A stretch of DNA of 64,000 nt from Rhodococcoides trifolii (GTDB lineage Bacteria; Actinomycetota; Actinomycetes; Mycobacteriales; Mycobacteriaceae). The DNA is taken from positions 310,001 through 374,000 of the forward strand of contig NZ_BMCU01000005.1 of assembly GCF_014635345.1 (NCBI RefSeq), written 5' to 3'. Made by a program: the position numbers and the translations under genes. The notes beneath the pieces were generated by a model. That model saw only the letters and a list, made by a program, of their open reading frames with translations. It searched no databases and had not been told where the DNA came from. This document shows, piece after piece, positions 1-8,101 of the stretch (position 1 is the first letter of the stretch; each line of letters starts with the position of its first letter).

Positions 1-169
1 TTCCGTCGCTGCCGCGCTGACACTGGCTGCCGGTGCGCCCAGTGCGCCCGGTACCGCGACTCCGCTGTGCTTCCGACTCACCCTTCCGGACACGACCGCG
101 GTCTGGACCACACCTGGATTCACAGCCCAATCCTTGACGGCCACATGGTCGTTCATCGGCACAGCCTGA
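1..169 (+). CDS. C-terminal part of a small exported protein (SipW/TasA-type module)
   Basis: Only the last 55 codons are present; the reading frame starts at base 2 and ends with TGA at 167-169. The visible part is rich in Ala, Thr, Ser and Gly and ends with a hydrophobic, beta-like stretch (TATWSFIGTA). The signal peptidase gene starts 15 bases downstream. In actinobacteria such a signal peptidase usually follows a small protein with an alternate-type signal peptide (TasA/camelysin-like), and that is my reading here. The N-terminus that would prove it lies outside the window, so the call rests mainly on context. Confidence 0.5.
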   Translation, partial: SVAAALTLAAGAPSAPGTATPLCFRLTLPDTTAVWTTPGFTAQSLTATWSFIGTA

Positions 170-184
170 ACCGAAAGAGATGTC

Positions 185-709
185 ATGAACGCCGGACTCG
201 TTACGCCGCGACGACGAACCGCACTCTCGCGAGCAGGTGATGCGCTGCTGAACGTGCTCGCACTGGGCGGCATCGTGTGTATCGCGCTCGTCGTCATGGC
301 GTTCGTGTTCAACGTCTCCTTGATCATGTTCAAGACGGGATCGATGTCACCGACGATTCCGACCGGATCCTTGGCCGTCGTCAGACAGGTACCGGCCGAG
401 TCGGTGGTTCCAGGGGACGTCGTCACGGTGGACCGTGTCGGTGACCTCCCGGTCACACACCGCGTCGTTCGAACCACACCGGCGTCGAACGGTGAGACGT
501 TCCTCGAACTGAAGGGGGACGCGAACAAGTACGAGGACCCCGCCGGGTACAACGTGACCGAGGTCCGCAAAGTGCTGTGGTCCGTTCCGGAGCTCGCCAA
601 AGCGATTGTGTGGCTCTCGAATCCGTTCGTGCTCGGCGGTATCACGATCGCCATGACCATTCTCGTCGTCGCCGTCTTCTGGCCTCGTACACCCAAGCCG
701 CACCCATGA
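185..709 (+). CDS. Signal peptidase I, SipW/ER type (S26B)
   Basis: This is a 174-residue membrane-bound serine protease that removes signal peptides outside the membrane. A basic N-terminus precedes a membrane segment at about residues 20-45, and a second hydrophobic segment lies near 148-168. The catalytic serine is Ser53 in the box GSMSPT. The general base is His92 in PVTHRVV, where ordinary bacterial signal peptidases have Lys; this marks the archaeal/ER-like SipW subgroup. The box KGDANKYEDP near residues 110-119 fits the conserved Asp region. It sits between two predicted surface proteins and overlaps the next gene by ATGA, so it probably matures those neighbours rather than the bulk secretome. 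Confidence 0.88.
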   Translation: MNAGLVTPRRRTALSRAGDALLNVLALGGIVCIALVVMAFVFNVSLIMFKTGSMSPTIPTGSLAVVRQVPAESVVPGDVVTVDRVGDLPVTHRVVRTTPASNGETFLELKGDANKYEDPAGYNVTEVRKVLWSVPELAKAIVWLSNPFVLGGITIAMTILVVAVFWPRTPKPHP

Positions 710-2193
710 CGCGACCGCACTCCGTAGCCGTCGTTCTGCTTGCGGTGGTCGTTACCCTCGTCGGTGTCACCACGCGCATCCACCGCACCGACGCGGCATG
801 GACAGACGTGGACCACCTTGCCGCGCCGGTGTCGTCCGGGTACTGGCCGACGAGTGGGAATGCGCGTGCGGAGGTGGGAAGGGTGTCGTCGATCAATTTC
901 ACGGTCGGTTTGCTCAGCGGCGGGAACGCGTTGCCGTGGGCGGGACCCACTGCGGTCGGCACACAGGCCTCGCCAGGGGCAGTGACTGCCTCCGGCGCCG
1001 GCCCTTACGTCACGGGCGGCATTCTGTCTGCGGTCAATCAATTCACCGCCGGCAGCGCTACCGGTTCCTCCATCGGCGGGTCCGTGTGCGCGTCCTACTC
1101 GTGGGGCCCGTCGTCACCCTCGCAGTGCGTGTCCGCACCGCAGAAGGTCTACGCGACGGGCACGTTGTCGTCCTATCGGCTGAACGCGAACCTACTGCTG
1201 GGCGTCGGAGCCGTCGATGCGTTGACCGTTCCGTCGCCGATCTCGGCTGCGGCTGCGTGCAACCTGAGCGCCCCCACAGCAGTGAACACGGCGACCCGCG
1301 CTGCAGCGGCCAACGCCACGACGGGTAACCAGGGGACTGTCCAGGTCAAGGGGAACGCCGTATCGATTCCCGCGGCGGGCGGGACGACGAATTTCTCGTT
1401 CGCACAGGGTGGACTGCTCTCTGCCGCCGTGTCCGGTTCGTTGACCAGCACTGTCACGCAGAGCGTGACGAGTGCGCGGTCCACCTTGGTGATGGACGCC
1501 CGCGTTCTGAGGTTGGACATCGTGGGTCAAGTACTGCTGGACTTCACCTTTCGCGCCGTACTGGTAGACGTGTCCTGCGGTACGGCCGGATCCGCTCCCG
1601 CACCCCTGTCGGGTGGACTGGCGCCCGCGGCACGAGCGGCGGCACCCGTTCCTCCGGAGGAGGCGACCGTGAGCACGACGCCGTCCGACACGTCGACGAC
1701 GACAACGGCACCCCCGACGACCACCGAATCATCCACTGTCACCGAATCATCCACTGTCACCGAATCATCCACTGTCACCGAATCATCCACTGTCACCGAA
1801 TCATCCACGACCACCGAATCGCCCACGACCACCGAAGTTCCCACGACCACCGAAGTGCCGACCTCCAGTGCTGCAACGACCACGAGCGATGTTCCGATCA
1901 CCACGACGACCGCGGTCACGACCACGACGCCCCCACCGACGACCACGCCCCCACCGACCACGACTCCGGCGACGGTCTTCGACGGTGACGGACCGGTGCG
2001 CGGCATCGTGACCGTCGACCGTCGGTCGTGCACCGCGAACGTCGAACTGCCGACGTCGTTCTCGTGCGACGACGGATCCGTGTTGGAGTTCGGAGCCGAG
2101 GAGTTGGCGGAGCCGACGATCGTCGGCGGACTGTGGGTCCCGACGACAATCGACGGCGTGTCCGTGCCCGTGGCTTCTGCGACCCGCGGCTAG
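706..2193 (+). CDS. Exported surface protein with Thr/Ser/Glu repeat stalk
   Basis: I start this 495-residue protein at the ATG of the ATGA overlap with the signal peptidase gene, since coupled translation fits the module. Residues 1-30 form a signal-like segment ending near DAAW. Residues about 30-320 are a Ser/Ala/Gly-rich beta-type domain resembling actinobacterial proteins found beside SipW peptidases. Residues about 325-430 are a low-complexity stalk of Thr, Pro, Ser, Val and Glu containing tandem hexapeptides of the type TESSTV. A short domain with two cysteines follows to the C-terminus. I see no LPXTG sorting signal and no C-terminal membrane anchor, so how it is held at the surface is unknown. 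The product family is not recognised. Confidence 0.72.
   Translation: MTRPHSVAVVLLAVVVTLVGVTTRIHRTDAAWTDVDHLAAPVSSGYWPTSGNARAEVGRVSSINFTVGLLSGGNALPWAGPTAVGTQASPGAVTASGAGPYVTGGILSAVNQFTAGSATGSSIGGSVCASYSWGPSSPSQCVSAPQKVYATGTLSSYRLNANLLLGVGAVDALTVPSPISAAAACNLSAPTAVNTATRAAAANATTGNQGTVQVKGNAVSIPAAGGTTNFSFAQGGLLSAAVSGSLTSTVTQSVTSARSTLVMDARVLRLDIVGQVLLDFTFRAVLVDVSCGTAGSAPAPLSGGLAPAARAAAPVPPEEATVSTTPSDTSTTTTAPPTTTESSTVTESSTVTESSTVTESSTVTESSTTTESPTTTEVPTTTEVPTSSAATTTSDVPITTTTAVTTTTPPPTTTPPPTTTPATVFDGDGPVRGIVTVDRRSCTANVELPTSFSCDDGSVLEFGAEELAEPTIVGGLWVPTTIDGVSVPVASATRG
1723..1848 (+). repeat. In-frame 18-bp tandem repeats (about 7 copies)
   Basis: The unit ACCGAATCATCCACTGTC occurs four times without change (1723-1794). 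Three diverged units follow (1795-1848), in which the end becomes ACGACC and the middle drifts. Each unit encodes six residues (TESSTV-like), so gain or loss of a unit keeps the frame and changes only stalk length. The identical first four copies suggest recent expansion by slippage or unequal exchange. Confidence 0.9.
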
Positions 2194-2289
2194 GTCGTCA
2201 CCTGTGCGGCGGGTGTAGGCGGTTGCCCCACGAACGCAGTCGTCGAGCGGATACGTTTACGGAAAGATCTATCGGAAGCGAGTACGCCA

Positions 2290-3393
2290 GTGAAAGCCGC
2301 AGTGTTCGACGGCACCAGCCCGTCGTTGACCATCGAAGACATTCCCAAGCCGACGCCGCGACGCGGTGAAATACTGCTGAAGGTCGCCGCATGCGGGGTC
2401 TGCCACACCGACTTGCACGTGCTCAAGTCCGAGGTCGACTTCCCCGTTCCCGCCGTCCTGGGCCACGAAGTCTCCGGCATCGTCGACGCGATCGGCGACG
2501 GTGTCGAGAACGTCGCCGTCGGGGATCGCGTCGTCTGCGCCTTCATCATGCCCTGCGGTGACTGCCGCCACTGCGCCCGCGGCAAAGAAGACCTCTGTGA
2601 GAAGTTCTTCGCGTTCAACCGGCTCAAAGGCACGCTCTACGATGGGGATTCACGACTTGCCCGCCACGACGGCACCCCTCTGGCGATGTACTCGATGGGA
2701 GGACTCGCCGAGTACTGCGTCGTTCCCGCCTCCGACGCGTTCCCGGTTCCGGACGGCGTCGGTCTCGACGAAGTGTCCATCCTCGGGTGCAGCTCGTTCA
2801 CCGCACTGGGAGCGATCAACAACGCGCAACTCTCCCTCGGCGACAGGATTGCCGTCATCGCGGCCGGTGGGGTGGGTTCGTCTATCGTCCAGTTCGCCTC
2901 GGCGGCAGGCGTATCGCAGATCATCGCGATCGATATCGACGACGACAAACTGGCCGCAGTGCAGGCGCTGGGCGCCACTCACGTCGTCAATTCGAAAACC
3001 TCCGATGCTGTCGCCGAGGTCAAGGCCCTCACCGACGGGCACGGCGTCGACGTCGCATTCGAAGCGCTGGGCAACCCCCACACCTTTGCCACCGCGATGG
3101 ACATCCTGGACGACGGCGGCCGCGCGGTCGTCGTCGGGATCGCTCCGGCCGGCAGCGTCGGTGAGATCGACCTGGCGCGAATGGTACGGCGCAAGTTGGA
3201 GATTCATGGCTCCTACGGCGCGAAAGCGCGCACCGACATGCCGGCGCTGCTGCGCATGGTGGAAGGGGGAATCGTCGCCCCCGAACGGGTCATCACCCGC
3301 CGCTACACACTCGATCAAGCGGACGAGGCCTACCAGGCGCTCGCCCGCGGAGAAATCACCGGCCGCGCCATCATCGAGATGGGTACGGACTGA
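2290..3393 (+). CDS. Zinc-dependent alcohol dehydrogenase (MDR family)
   Basis: This is a 367-residue medium-chain dehydrogenase that oxidises an alcohol or reduces an aldehyde with NAD(P). Catalytic zinc ligands are visible as Cys38 (GVCHTD) and His59-Glu60 (GHE). The structural zinc site has Cys89, Cys92, Cys95 and Cys103. The nucleotide-binding Rossmann motif is AAGGVGSS near residue 195. Length is normal for the family. The start is GTG at 2290, with GGAAG upstream. A LysR gene follows after 9 bases on the same strand, so the two are probably co-transcribed. The substrate cannot be read from sequence. Confidence 0.86.
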   Translation: MKAAVFDGTSPSLTIEDIPKPTPRRGEILLKVAACGVCHTDLHVLKSEVDFPVPAVLGHEVSGIVDAIGDGVENVAVGDRVVCAFIMPCGDCRHCARGKEDLCEKFFAFNRLKGTLYDGDSRLARHDGTPLAMYSMGGLAEYCVVPASDAFPVPDGVGLDEVSILGCSSFTALGAINNAQLSLGDRIAVIAAGGVGSSIVQFASAAGVSQIIAIDIDDDKLAAVQALGATHVVNSKTSDAVAEVKALTDGHGVDVAFEALGNPHTFATAMDILDDGGRAVVVGIAPAGSVGEIDLARMVRRKLEIHGSYGAKARTDMPALLRMVEGGIVAPERVITRRYTLDQADEAYQALARGEITGRAIIEMGTD

Positions 3394-3402
3394 GGGAGAC
3401 CG

Positions 3403-4302
3403 ATGCCGCTGCCACCCCACGTCGCTGACCTGACCAGCATCGACCTGCTGTTGTCGGTCGCCGAGCTGGGCAGCATCGGGCAGGCTGGGCGCGCCCACGG
3501 GATGTCGCAACCAGCCGCGAGTTCTCGTATCCGAGCCCTCGAACGACGGGTAGGCACCCCGCTGCTGCAGCGTGGGCCTCGGGGGACCGTTCTGACCGAG
3601 ATGGGAGAACTCGTCGCGAGCTGGGCCGAACCGGTTGTGCGTTCTGCAGAACAGCTGGCTGCAGCCATCGCTACGCTGCACGCCGAACGCAACAGTCATT
3701 TGCAGATTGCGGCCAGTTTGACCGTCGCAGAGTATCTACTACCGCGGTGGTTGGCGTCGCTGCACACCCGGCATCCGGCGATCGTACCCACGTTGACATC
3801 CGGCAACTCCGCACTGGTCGCCTCGCAGGTGCTCGGCGGTACGGCTCATCTCGGCTTCGTGGAAAGCCCCACAGTTCCTGCGGGATTGGAACACAGAGAA
3901 GTCGCACGTGACGAGTTGGTCCTGGTCGTCGCGCCGGACCACCCCTGGGCGACTCGCACACCCAGCGTCACCGAGGTCGCCGCGACGCCCCTCGTGACGC
4001 GCGAATCGGGGTCGGGAACGCGACTTGCGTTCGAGAGCGCCCTCGCGGCAGACGGTTTCGAGGTTGTCGCACCGCAACTGGAGGTGTCGTCGACGACGGC
4101 GATCAAGGCGTCCGTCGGCGCGGGACTCGGTGCAGCAGTACTCAGTTCGTTGGCCGTGGCAGGCGAGACGGCTGTGGGCTCGCTTGTTCGAGTCCCGATC
4201 GCGAGGTTGGACCTGTGCCGCTCGCTGCTGGCGGTCTGGCCCGCCGGCCGCGAGCCGGTCGGGGCGGCGGCGGATTTGATGGCGGTTGCCCTCGACCCAT
4301 AA
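3403..4302 (+). CDS. LysR-family transcriptional regulator
   Basis: The protein has 299 residues. An N-terminal winged HTH (about 8-66, with the stretch SQPAASSRIRALERRVG) precedes a substrate-binding effector domain. The effector domain resembles the CysL/CbbR-like branch (for example VAPDHPW near 175). It lies directly after the alcohol dehydrogenase and directly before the TDT transporter. Its stop codon lies inside a palindrome with the classic T-N11-A spacing, so it likely controls the transporter and perhaps itself. The effector is not predictable. Confidence 0.87.
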   Translation: MPLPPHVADLTSIDLLLSVAELGSIGQAGRAHGMSQPAASSRIRALERRVGTPLLQRGPRGTVLTEMGELVASWAEPVVRSAEQLAAAIATLHAERNSHLQIAASLTVAEYLLPRWLASLHTRHPAIVPTLTSGNSALVASQVLGGTAHLGFVESPTVPAGLEHREVARDELVLVVAPDHPWATRTPSVTEVAATPLVTRESGSGTRLAFESALAADGFEVVAPQLEVSSTTAIKASVGAGLGAAVLSSLAVAGETAVGSLVRVPIARLDLCRSLLAVWPAGREPVGAAADLMAVALDP

Positions 4303-4316
4303 CGACAGGTTATGGG
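4296..4316. promoter_or_regulatory. Probable LysR operator (T-N11-A palindrome)
   Basis: Perfect 8-bp arms CCCATAAC (4296-4303) and GTTATGGG (4309-4316) flank five bases. The inner core ATAAC-N5-GTTAT has the T-N11-A form typical of LysR boxes. It overlaps the end of the LysR gene and lies 54 bases before the transporter start. There is no T tract, so a terminator is less likely. Confidence 0.6.
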
Positions 4317-4370
4317 CTGACCACGAAGTACTGTCTACCGGACCCGACCACGCAGGCGCATCGTGAGTTC

Positions 4371-5465
4371 ATGACGATGACCACCCGGACCGAGAACGTC
4401 ACGCCCAACTGGTTTGCCGCGATCATGGGCACCGGTATCGTGTCGAACGCTGCAGCCACTCTCCCGGTGCACGCCCCGGGGTTGCGTGCGTTCGCGGTGG
4501 TCGTATGGGTTTGCGCCGCAACGGCACTCGCGATTCTGTGCTGCGCGTTCGCGGCGCATTGGACGTCGCACCGAACCAACGCACTGGGACACGCACGCGA
4601 CCCGATCATGGTCCAGTTCTACGGCGCCCCGCCGATGGCGCTGCTGACCGTGGCGGCCGGTGCAATGCTGGTCGGGCCCGACGTCGTCGGCACCACCGTC
4701 TCCGGCGTCCTGTTCGTCGTCCTGTGGACCCTCGGCACCGCGGCCGGACTCACGACGGCGGTGGTGGTGCCCTACCTGATGATGACCGCACACGACCACC
4801 GCCAGGTCGTCGCACTTCCCGCCTGGCTGATGCCCGTCGTGCCGCCGATGGTCTCGGCGTCCACGGGGGCGCTGCTTCTCCCCCACATCGCCGAGGGGCA
4901 GTGGCGGCTGACGCTGCTCGCCCTCTGCTACGCGATGTTCGGGCTGTCGCTGATCGTCGGGATGCTGACCATGGCATCGATCTACAGCCGCCTGGTTCAC
5001 GGCGGCGTTCCTCCCGTCCAAGCCGCCCCGACCGTATGGATCGCCCTCGGACTCGTCGGCCAATCGATCACTGCCGCAAACCTTCTGCCGAGTGCCGCAC
5101 CCGCCGGAATCAGCGGCGGCTTGCGCATGTTCGGCATCGTGTACGGGCTCGTCATGGGTGGATTCGGAGTGTTCGTGTTCGCCCTTGCCGCCGCCATCAC
5201 CGTGCATGCGTTCCGGCGGGGACTGACCTTTTCGCTGACGTGGTGGTCGTTCACGTTCCCCGTCGGTACCTGTGTCACCGGTGCCACAGCCCTGGGTACG
5301 GCGTTGGGCTCCACCCTGATTCACGGTCTGGCCGTGGTGCTCTACGTCGCACTCGTCGGGGCGTGGGGGACGGTGGCGGTACGGACGGTGCGACGATCGG
5401 GTCCGCGCCCTCACGCCCTGCCGACCACCGCCGCGATCAACGTCGCCAGTTCTTCCGTAGCCTGA
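4371..5465 (+). CDS. TDT-family membrane transporter (SLAC1/TehA-like)
   Basis: The protein has 364 residues and about ten predicted membrane helices. It opens with the family pattern PNWFAAIMGTGIV. TDT carriers move anions such as C4-dicarboxylates, sulfite or chloride and include tellurite-resistance TehA; the substrate cannot be fixed here. A CysL/CbbR-type LysR regulator upstream makes an organic or sulfur anion plausible, which is inference. I chose ATG 4371 because residues further upstream are unlike the family and overlap the LysR gene. The 3' end overlaps the convergent TetR gene by 55 bases. Confidence 0.82.
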   Translation: MTMTTRTENVTPNWFAAIMGTGIVSNAAATLPVHAPGLRAFAVVVWVCAATALAILCCAFAAHWTSHRTNALGHARDPIMVQFYGAPPMALLTVAAGAMLVGPDVVGTTVSGVLFVVLWTLGTAAGLTTAVVVPYLMMTAHDHRQVVALPAWLMPVVPPMVSASTGALLLPHIAEGQWRLTLLALCYAMFGLSLIVGMLTMASIYSRLVHGGVPPVQAAPTVWIALGLVGQSITAANLLPSAAPAGISGGLRMFGIVYGLVMGGFGVFVFALAAAITVHAFRRGLTFSLTWWSFTFPVGTCVTGATALGTALGSTLIHGLAVVLYVALVGAWGTVAVRTVRRSGPRPHALPTTAAINVASSSVA

Positions 5466-5986
5466 CCTGGTGACAACGCTCCGGTGACCGCCGCCTGCGA
5501 GAGCGCTTCTGCGGCACCGAATATCGCGGTGATCGACGATTGCGGAATCTCACCAGCGCCACTGAACGGGGCGAGTACGGCACCGCACCGCTCGAAGTAC
5601 GCCTGCTCGGCCTGACGCTTCACCTGCTCCAGTTCGGGTGAGCCTTCCAGGGCCGCCAGCACCCCGGTGAGTTCGCGGCCCTGCGCCAGGGTGCACCCCA
5701 CATACGAATCGGCGATGGCGCCTGCTCGCCCCTCCAGCGATTGCTCGGCGACCGACAACGATTCCTCTAGCGCAACCGACTGCCGACCGTCGAACTCGGT
5801 GAACAACGCGGCCAGCAGTGCGTTGCGTGACGCAAAATGGCTGTACACCACCGGTTTCGCGACCCCGGCGCGCTCCGCGAGGCGGCCGAGAGTGAGCGCG
5901 TCCGCACCTTCCGCCCGCACGAGCGACCATGAATGGTCGACCAACTGATCGAACCTGTCGGCACGCGAGAGTCTCGTTCGCGTCAT
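5411..5986 (-). CDS. TetR-family regulator
   Basis: The protein has 191 residues with an N-terminal TetR HTH (about 10-57, including AGVAKPVVYSHFASRNALL) and a helical ligand domain. A strong ribosome site, AAGGAGGT, lies 5 bases before the ATG, which fixes the start. It is divergent from a flavodoxin-fold oxidoreductase, and a long palindrome between them (6001-6037) is its likely operator. The pair is a common redox- or xenobiotic-responsive arrangement. Its 3' end overlaps the TDT gene. Confidence 0.87.
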   Translation of the reverse strand: MTRTRLSRADRFDQLVDHSWSLVRAEGADALTLGRLAERAGVAKPVVYSHFASRNALLAALFTEFDGRQSVALEESLSVAEQSLEGRAGAIADSYVGCTLAQGRELTGVLAALEGSPELEQVKRQAEQAYFERCGAVLAPFSGAGEIPQSSITAIFGAAEALSQAAVTGALSPGQATEELATLIAAVVGRA

Positions 5987-6000
5987 CTTAACCTCCTTGC

Positions 6001-6037
6001 GCTATGTACTAATAGTAACCTACTGTCGGTACATAGC
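6001..6037. promoter_or_regulatory. Palindromic operator between TetR and oxidoreductase genes
   Basis: Perfect 9-bp arms GCTATGTAC (6001-6009) and GTACATAGC (6029-6037) surround an inner imperfect repeat (AGTA and TACT) centred at 6019. It lies 14 bases upstream of the TetR start and 26 bases upstream of the oxidoreductase start, so one bound repressor could block both promoters. Confidence 0.68.
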
Positions 6038-6063
6038 CCGCTCGCCCATCGAAGGAAACGTTC

Positions 6064-6666
6064 ATGACCAGCCTCGTCGTAGTGTCCCACCCGTCCCCCG
6101 ACTCTCTGACTCACCACGTGGCCCACGCTGTGGCGCGTGCGATCGGTGACGCAGGGTTTGCCGATTTGGCCGCGGAGGGATTCGATCCCCGCTTCTCCGA
6201 AGCCGATGTCAATTTGTATCAGGGCAAGGGAACCACCCCACCCGATGTCGCCGCCGAACAGCGGCGAATCGACCGGGCAGACAATCTGGTACTGGTGTTT
6301 CCGATGTACTGGTGGTCGATGCCCGCACTGCTCAAGGGATGGATCGACCGGGTTTTCGTCAGCGGCTGGGCCTACGACTACGCCCCCGGAGGCGAGTTCG
6401 TGAAGAAGCTCGACCGTCTGACCGTCCACGTGGTGGTCGTCGCGGGTGACGATGCAGACAGTTTCGAACGACACCGAATCCATGAGGCCGTTCGGACGCA
6501 AATCGAGCGGGGAATCATCGAATACTGCGGCGCACGAGTCGGTTCGACGACCTATCTGCACGAGTCGGACACGAAGAGCCGCGAGACGCTCGCCGACGAG
6601 ATCGTGGAGCTGAGCACGACGGTTGCCGAGCGTGTCTCTGCGCGCACGCAGCTCAGTTTTTCCTGA
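6064..6666 (+). CDS. NAD(P)H oxidoreductase, flavodoxin-like fold (KefF/MdaB type)
   Basis: This 200-residue protein resembles NAD(P)H:quinone oxidoreductases that reduce quinones or nitroaromatics with a bound flavin. Visible family marks are VVSHPSPDSLTHHVA at the start, the segment LVLVFPMYWWSMPALLKGWIDRVF near 80-105, and FVSGWAYDY. It is divergent from its likely TetR repressor. The following gene is convergent, so it is probably a single-gene transcript induced when the repressor binds an electrophile or other ligand. Confidence 0.83.
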   Translation: MTSLVVVSHPSPDSLTHHVAHAVARAIGDAGFADLAAEGFDPRFSEADVNLYQGKGTTPPDVAAEQRRIDRADNLVLVFPMYWWSMPALLKGWIDRVFVSGWAYDYAPGGEFVKKLDRLTVHVVVVAGDDADSFERHRIHEAVRTQIERGIIEYCGARVGSTTYLHESDTKSRETLADEIVELSTTVAERVSARTQLSFS

Positions 6667-6672
6667 GCCGGA

Positions 6673-7245
6673 TCACGCCGAGATACCCCTGAAGAGGTTG
6701 TCGACCAGCCGGTCGACGAACGGGACGTTCAGGGACTGGTCCGGGATCAGCAACCGGTGGTAGCACGCTCCCCACAACTGGTCCACGACGCTCTCGCTGT
6801 CCAGGTTCTCGCGCAGCTCCCCGCGCGAGCGAGCTGCGTCGAGACGCTCGACAGCCAACGCGCGACGCGGCGCCGAGTACGAAGACAGGTACGCCGTCAA
6901 CAGCTCGGCATCGGTCTGCGCCGCGCCGATCAGTTCTCGAAGCACCTCTCCTGCGGGGGTTTCGGTCAGCAAACCCACGAACGCGTGCAGTTGAGTCCGT
7001 AGATCCGCCTCGACACGACCCGTATCGGGAAATTCGAGCACGTCGGACACCGCCGTGAAGTATCCGGCCAACGCGAGCGCCCCTTTCGACGGCCAGAACT
7101 TGTAGATGGTCACCTTGCTGGCCCCACTCAGGGCTGCCACCTTGTCGATGGTGAAGCCGCCCATGCCGGTCTCGAACAGCAGCCCACCTGCGGTTTCGAG
7201 AATGTCTCGGCGGACTTCGTCCGTAGGTCTACGTCCTCGTGCCAT
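6673..7245 (-). CDS. TetR-family regulator
   Basis: I start this 190-residue protein at ATG 7245 because AGGAG lies 5 bases upstream; a start 9 codons further upstream is possible but lacks that site. The N-terminal HTH spans about 12-60 (GFTIDKVAALSGASKVTIYKF). The C-terminal part resembles TetR_C domains of the AcrR type. It is divergent from an SDR pair. Two related palindromes in the gap (7261-7281 and 7291-7307) are its likely operators, so it probably represses both itself and the SDR genes. Confidence 0.86.
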   Translation of the reverse strand: MARGRRPTDEVRRDILETAGGLLFETGMGGFTIDKVAALSGASKVTIYKFWPSKGALALAGYFTAVSDVLEFPDTGRVEADLRTQLHAFVGLLTETPAGEVLRELIGAAQTDAELLTAYLSSYSAPRRALAVERLDAARSRGELRENLDSESVVDQLWGACYHRLLIPDQSLNVPFVDRLVDNLFRGISA

Positions 7246-7260
7246 GTCGACTCCTGATTT

Positions 7261-7307
7261 ATATGGACGCATCGTTCATATTCTGATTTAATGAACTCAT
7301 CGTACAC
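7261..7307. promoter_or_regulatory. Tandem operator pair for the adjacent TetR
   Basis: Site 1 (7261-7281) is ATATGgACG-CAT-CGTtCATAT, an almost perfect palindrome. Site 2 (7291-7307), ATGAACTCATCGTACAC, matches the core of site 1 at 13 of 17 positions. Centres are 28 bp apart. The pair lies between divergent TetR and SDR genes. Confidence 0.62.
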
Positions 7308-7331
7308 ATCGAACCTCGCAAGGAGAGTCTC

Positions 7332-8072
7332 ATGTCGAACAACACCACCCCCCGTGTCGCACTAGTCACCGGAGCGTCCGGAGGAATCGGACGCGCTGTC
7401 GCCGCCCGCCTGGGAGCCGAGGGGATGGCGGTCGGAGTTCACTACGCCGGCAACAGAGAACGGGCAGAGGCAACCGCCGACGCCGTGAACAGCGCGGGCG
7501 GACAGTCCCATCTGGTCTCCGGCGACATCGCCGACGAAAATGCGGTGTCCACGATGTTCGACGAACTCGAATCACGCTACGGCGGTGTGGATGTCGTCGT
7601 ACACACCGCAGGAATCATGCTTCTCTCACCCCTGACCGAACTCGCGTTCGACGATTTCGATCGCATGGTCCGAACGAACGTTCGCGGCGCATTCGTCGTC
7701 AGCCAGCAGGCAGCGAGACGCGTCCGAGACGGCGGGGCGATAGTGAACTTCTCGAGTTCGGTCGTGAAACTCGCCCTGCCGAACTACGGCGCCTACGCCG
7801 CGACCAAAGGTGCCGTCGACGCACTCACCCTCATTCTGGCCAAGGAACTGCGCGGCCGAGACATCACCGTCAACACGGTGGCCCCCGGGCCCACCGCCAC
7901 TCCACTGTTCCTCGACGGAAAGTCGTCCGAGGCGGTCGACGCCATGAAGAAGATGACTCCGCTGGAACGCCTCGGTGAGCCCGAGGACATCGCCGAGACC
8001 GTCGCGCACCTCGCCGGCCCGGCCCGGTGGATCAACGGCCAGATCGTGTACGCGAACGGCGGAATCATCTGA
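7332..8072 (+). CDS. SDR-family oxidoreductase (3-oxoacyl-ACP reductase-like)
   Basis: This 246-residue classical short-chain dehydrogenase has the cofactor motif TGASGGIG at about 14-21, the NNAG-like motif (VHTAG) near 89, a Ser in NFSSSV near 140, and the catalytic YAATK near 156. An AGGAG box lies just before the ATG. The second SDR gene follows within 30 bases, and a divergent TetR controls the pair. Substrate unknown; ketone, sugar or quinone reduction are all possible. Confidence 0.84.
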   Translation: MSNNTTPRVALVTGASGGIGRAVAARLGAEGMAVGVHYAGNRERAEATADAVNSAGGQSHLVSGDIADENAVSTMFDELESRYGGVDVVVHTAGIMLLSPLTELAFDDFDRMVRTNVRGAFVVSQQAARRVRDGGAIVNFSSSVVKLALPNYGAYAATKGAVDALTLILAKELRGRDITVNTVAPGPTATPLFLDGKSSEAVDAMKKMTPLERLGEPEDIAETVAHLAGPARWINGQIVYANGGII

Positions 8073-8101
8073 TGGACAACACGACTCGAAAGGACGACAA
8101 G

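Noticed and set aside
1723-1848. CRISPR-like direct repeats
   Set aside because: The units are 18 bp, directly adjacent with no unique spacers, and keep a coding frame. They are coding tandem repeats.
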